A stretch of 5,167 nucleotides of DNA. Origin: Helicobacteraceae bacterium. GTDB taxonomy: Bacteria > Campylobacterota > Campylobacteria > Campylobacterales > Sulfurimonadaceae. Under the pieces are notes generated by a model. The model worked only from the letters and a program-made list of their open reading frames with translations, was not told the origin of the DNA and made no database searches. Location: NCBI GenBank assembly GCA_027081565.1, contig JALWKG010000138.1:1-5167 (forward strand), read 5' to 3'. The first letter of the stretch is position 1. Each line of letters opens with the position of its first letter. Below are positions 4,749 to 5,167 of this stretch, piece by piece. Both the position numbers and the translations under genes were made by a program.

Positions 4749-5167
4749 ATGAAACTTTTGCTGTTATTACTACCACTTATCTTACTGGCCCAAAATCCGA
4801 ATAATTTTTTATATAGAGAGCATTCTCCTTATCTTCTACAACACAAAGACAATCCTGTCAATTGGCTTGCATGGAACGAGGCTGCCTTTGAAAAAGCAAA
4901 AAAAGAGCACAAACCCATCTTCCTCTCCATAGGTTACTCCACCTGCCACTGGTGTCACGTCATGGCTCATAAATCTTTTGAGAACAAAAACATTGCGGCA
5001 TTGATCAATAGAGACTACATCGCCATTAAGGTCGATAAAGAGGAGTTAAGCCATATTGATGCTTACTACCAGCAGCTCTTTTTAAAAGTAAAACACCGTT
5101 CGGGCGGCTGGCCACTGACCATCTTGCTGACTGAAGATAAAAAGCCGTTTTACATCGCAGGCTACCT
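4749..5167 (+). CDS. Exported DUF255 thioredoxin-fold protein (YyaL/SPATA20-like), 3' partial
   Basis: The gene runs off the right edge; 139 complete codons are visible. Residues 1-15 (MKLLLLLLPLILLAQ) look like a signal peptide with a hydrophobic core, without a lipobox cysteine. Residues about 22-139 match the thioredoxin-like DUF255 domain of the YyaL/SPATA20 family: HSPYLLQHKDNPVNWLAW (25-42), then KPIFLSIGYSTCHWCHVMAHKSFE with the redox-type Cys66-x2-Cys69, AIKVDKEE, and GGWPLTILLTEDKKPFY (119-135). Family proteins usually continue for several hundred residues with a glycosidase-like (alpha/alpha) region, which would lie outside the window. The catalysed reaction is not established to my knowledge, although the CxxC suggests thiol-disulfide chemistry. 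Export is notable because many family members lack a signal peptide. The start could instead be the TTG at 4713. The gene is divergent from the ferredoxin gene. Confidence 0.88.
   Translation, partial: MKLLLLLLPLILLAQNPNNFLYREHSPYLLQHKDNPVNWLAWNEAAFEKAKKEHKPIFLSIGYSTCHWCHVMAHKSFENKNIAALINRDYIAIKVDKEELSHIDAYYQQLFLKVKHRSGGWPLTILLTEDKKPFYIAGY

Overview
The window looks like a chromosomal segment of a Campylobacterota (epsilonproteobacterial) genome, most plausibly a free-living Sulfurovum/Sulfurimonas-like organism. The main evidence is the gene order fabH-plsX-rpmF-yceD(DUF177)-ndk-fdxA, which as I recall is also the Campylobacter jejuni order. AT-rich intergenic regions and promoters with extended -10 boxes (TGnTATAAT-like) but no clear -35 box fit the same group. 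The species is inference; no rRNA or other marker gene is present.

Layout. (1) Positions 1-402, plus strand: the C-terminal ATP-binding domain of a sensor histidine kinase, cut by the left edge. (2) Positions 377-1040, minus strand: a two-gene unit with its own promoter, encoding a 94-aa single-span membrane protein with a very arginine-rich tail, then a HIT-family nucleotide hydrolase/transferase. The HIT gene overlaps its upstream partner and also runs 26 bp into the convergent kinase gene. (3) Positions 1123-4048, minus strand: a tight five-gene operon ndk-yceD-rpmF-plsX-fabH. It joins nucleotide metabolism, ribosome assembly (YceD/DUF177, L32) and initiation of phospholipid and fatty-acid synthesis (PlsX, FabH). 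Genes are 2-6 bp apart or overlap by 1 bp. (4) Positions 4188-4547, minus strand: a separately transcribed Alv-type 2[4Fe-4S] ferredoxin with an acidic C-terminal extension, its own extended -10 promoter and a strong intrinsic terminator. (5) From 4749 to the right edge, plus strand and divergent from the ferredoxin: the N-terminal part of an exported DUF255 thioredoxin-fold protein with a CxxC motif.

How they work together. FabH makes acetoacetyl-ACP, the first condensation of fatty-acid synthesis. PlsX turns finished acyl-ACP into acyl-phosphate for PlsY in phospholipid synthesis. Co-transcription with L32 and YceD is a widely conserved arrangement that would link membrane synthesis to ribosome production. 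Ndk supplies NTPs and dNTPs from the head of the same unit. The ferredoxin and the exported thioredoxin-like protein share a divergent intergenic region, and both are redox proteins.

The window is mostly core genome and I see no convincing new multi-gene system. The points most worth a second look are the Arg-rich membrane protein, the perfect inverted repeat against its promoter, the competing leaderless and TTG starts of the DUF255 gene, and the ferredoxin tail. No tRNA, rRNA, CRISPR array, insertion sequence or gene-free stretch over 300 bases is visible.
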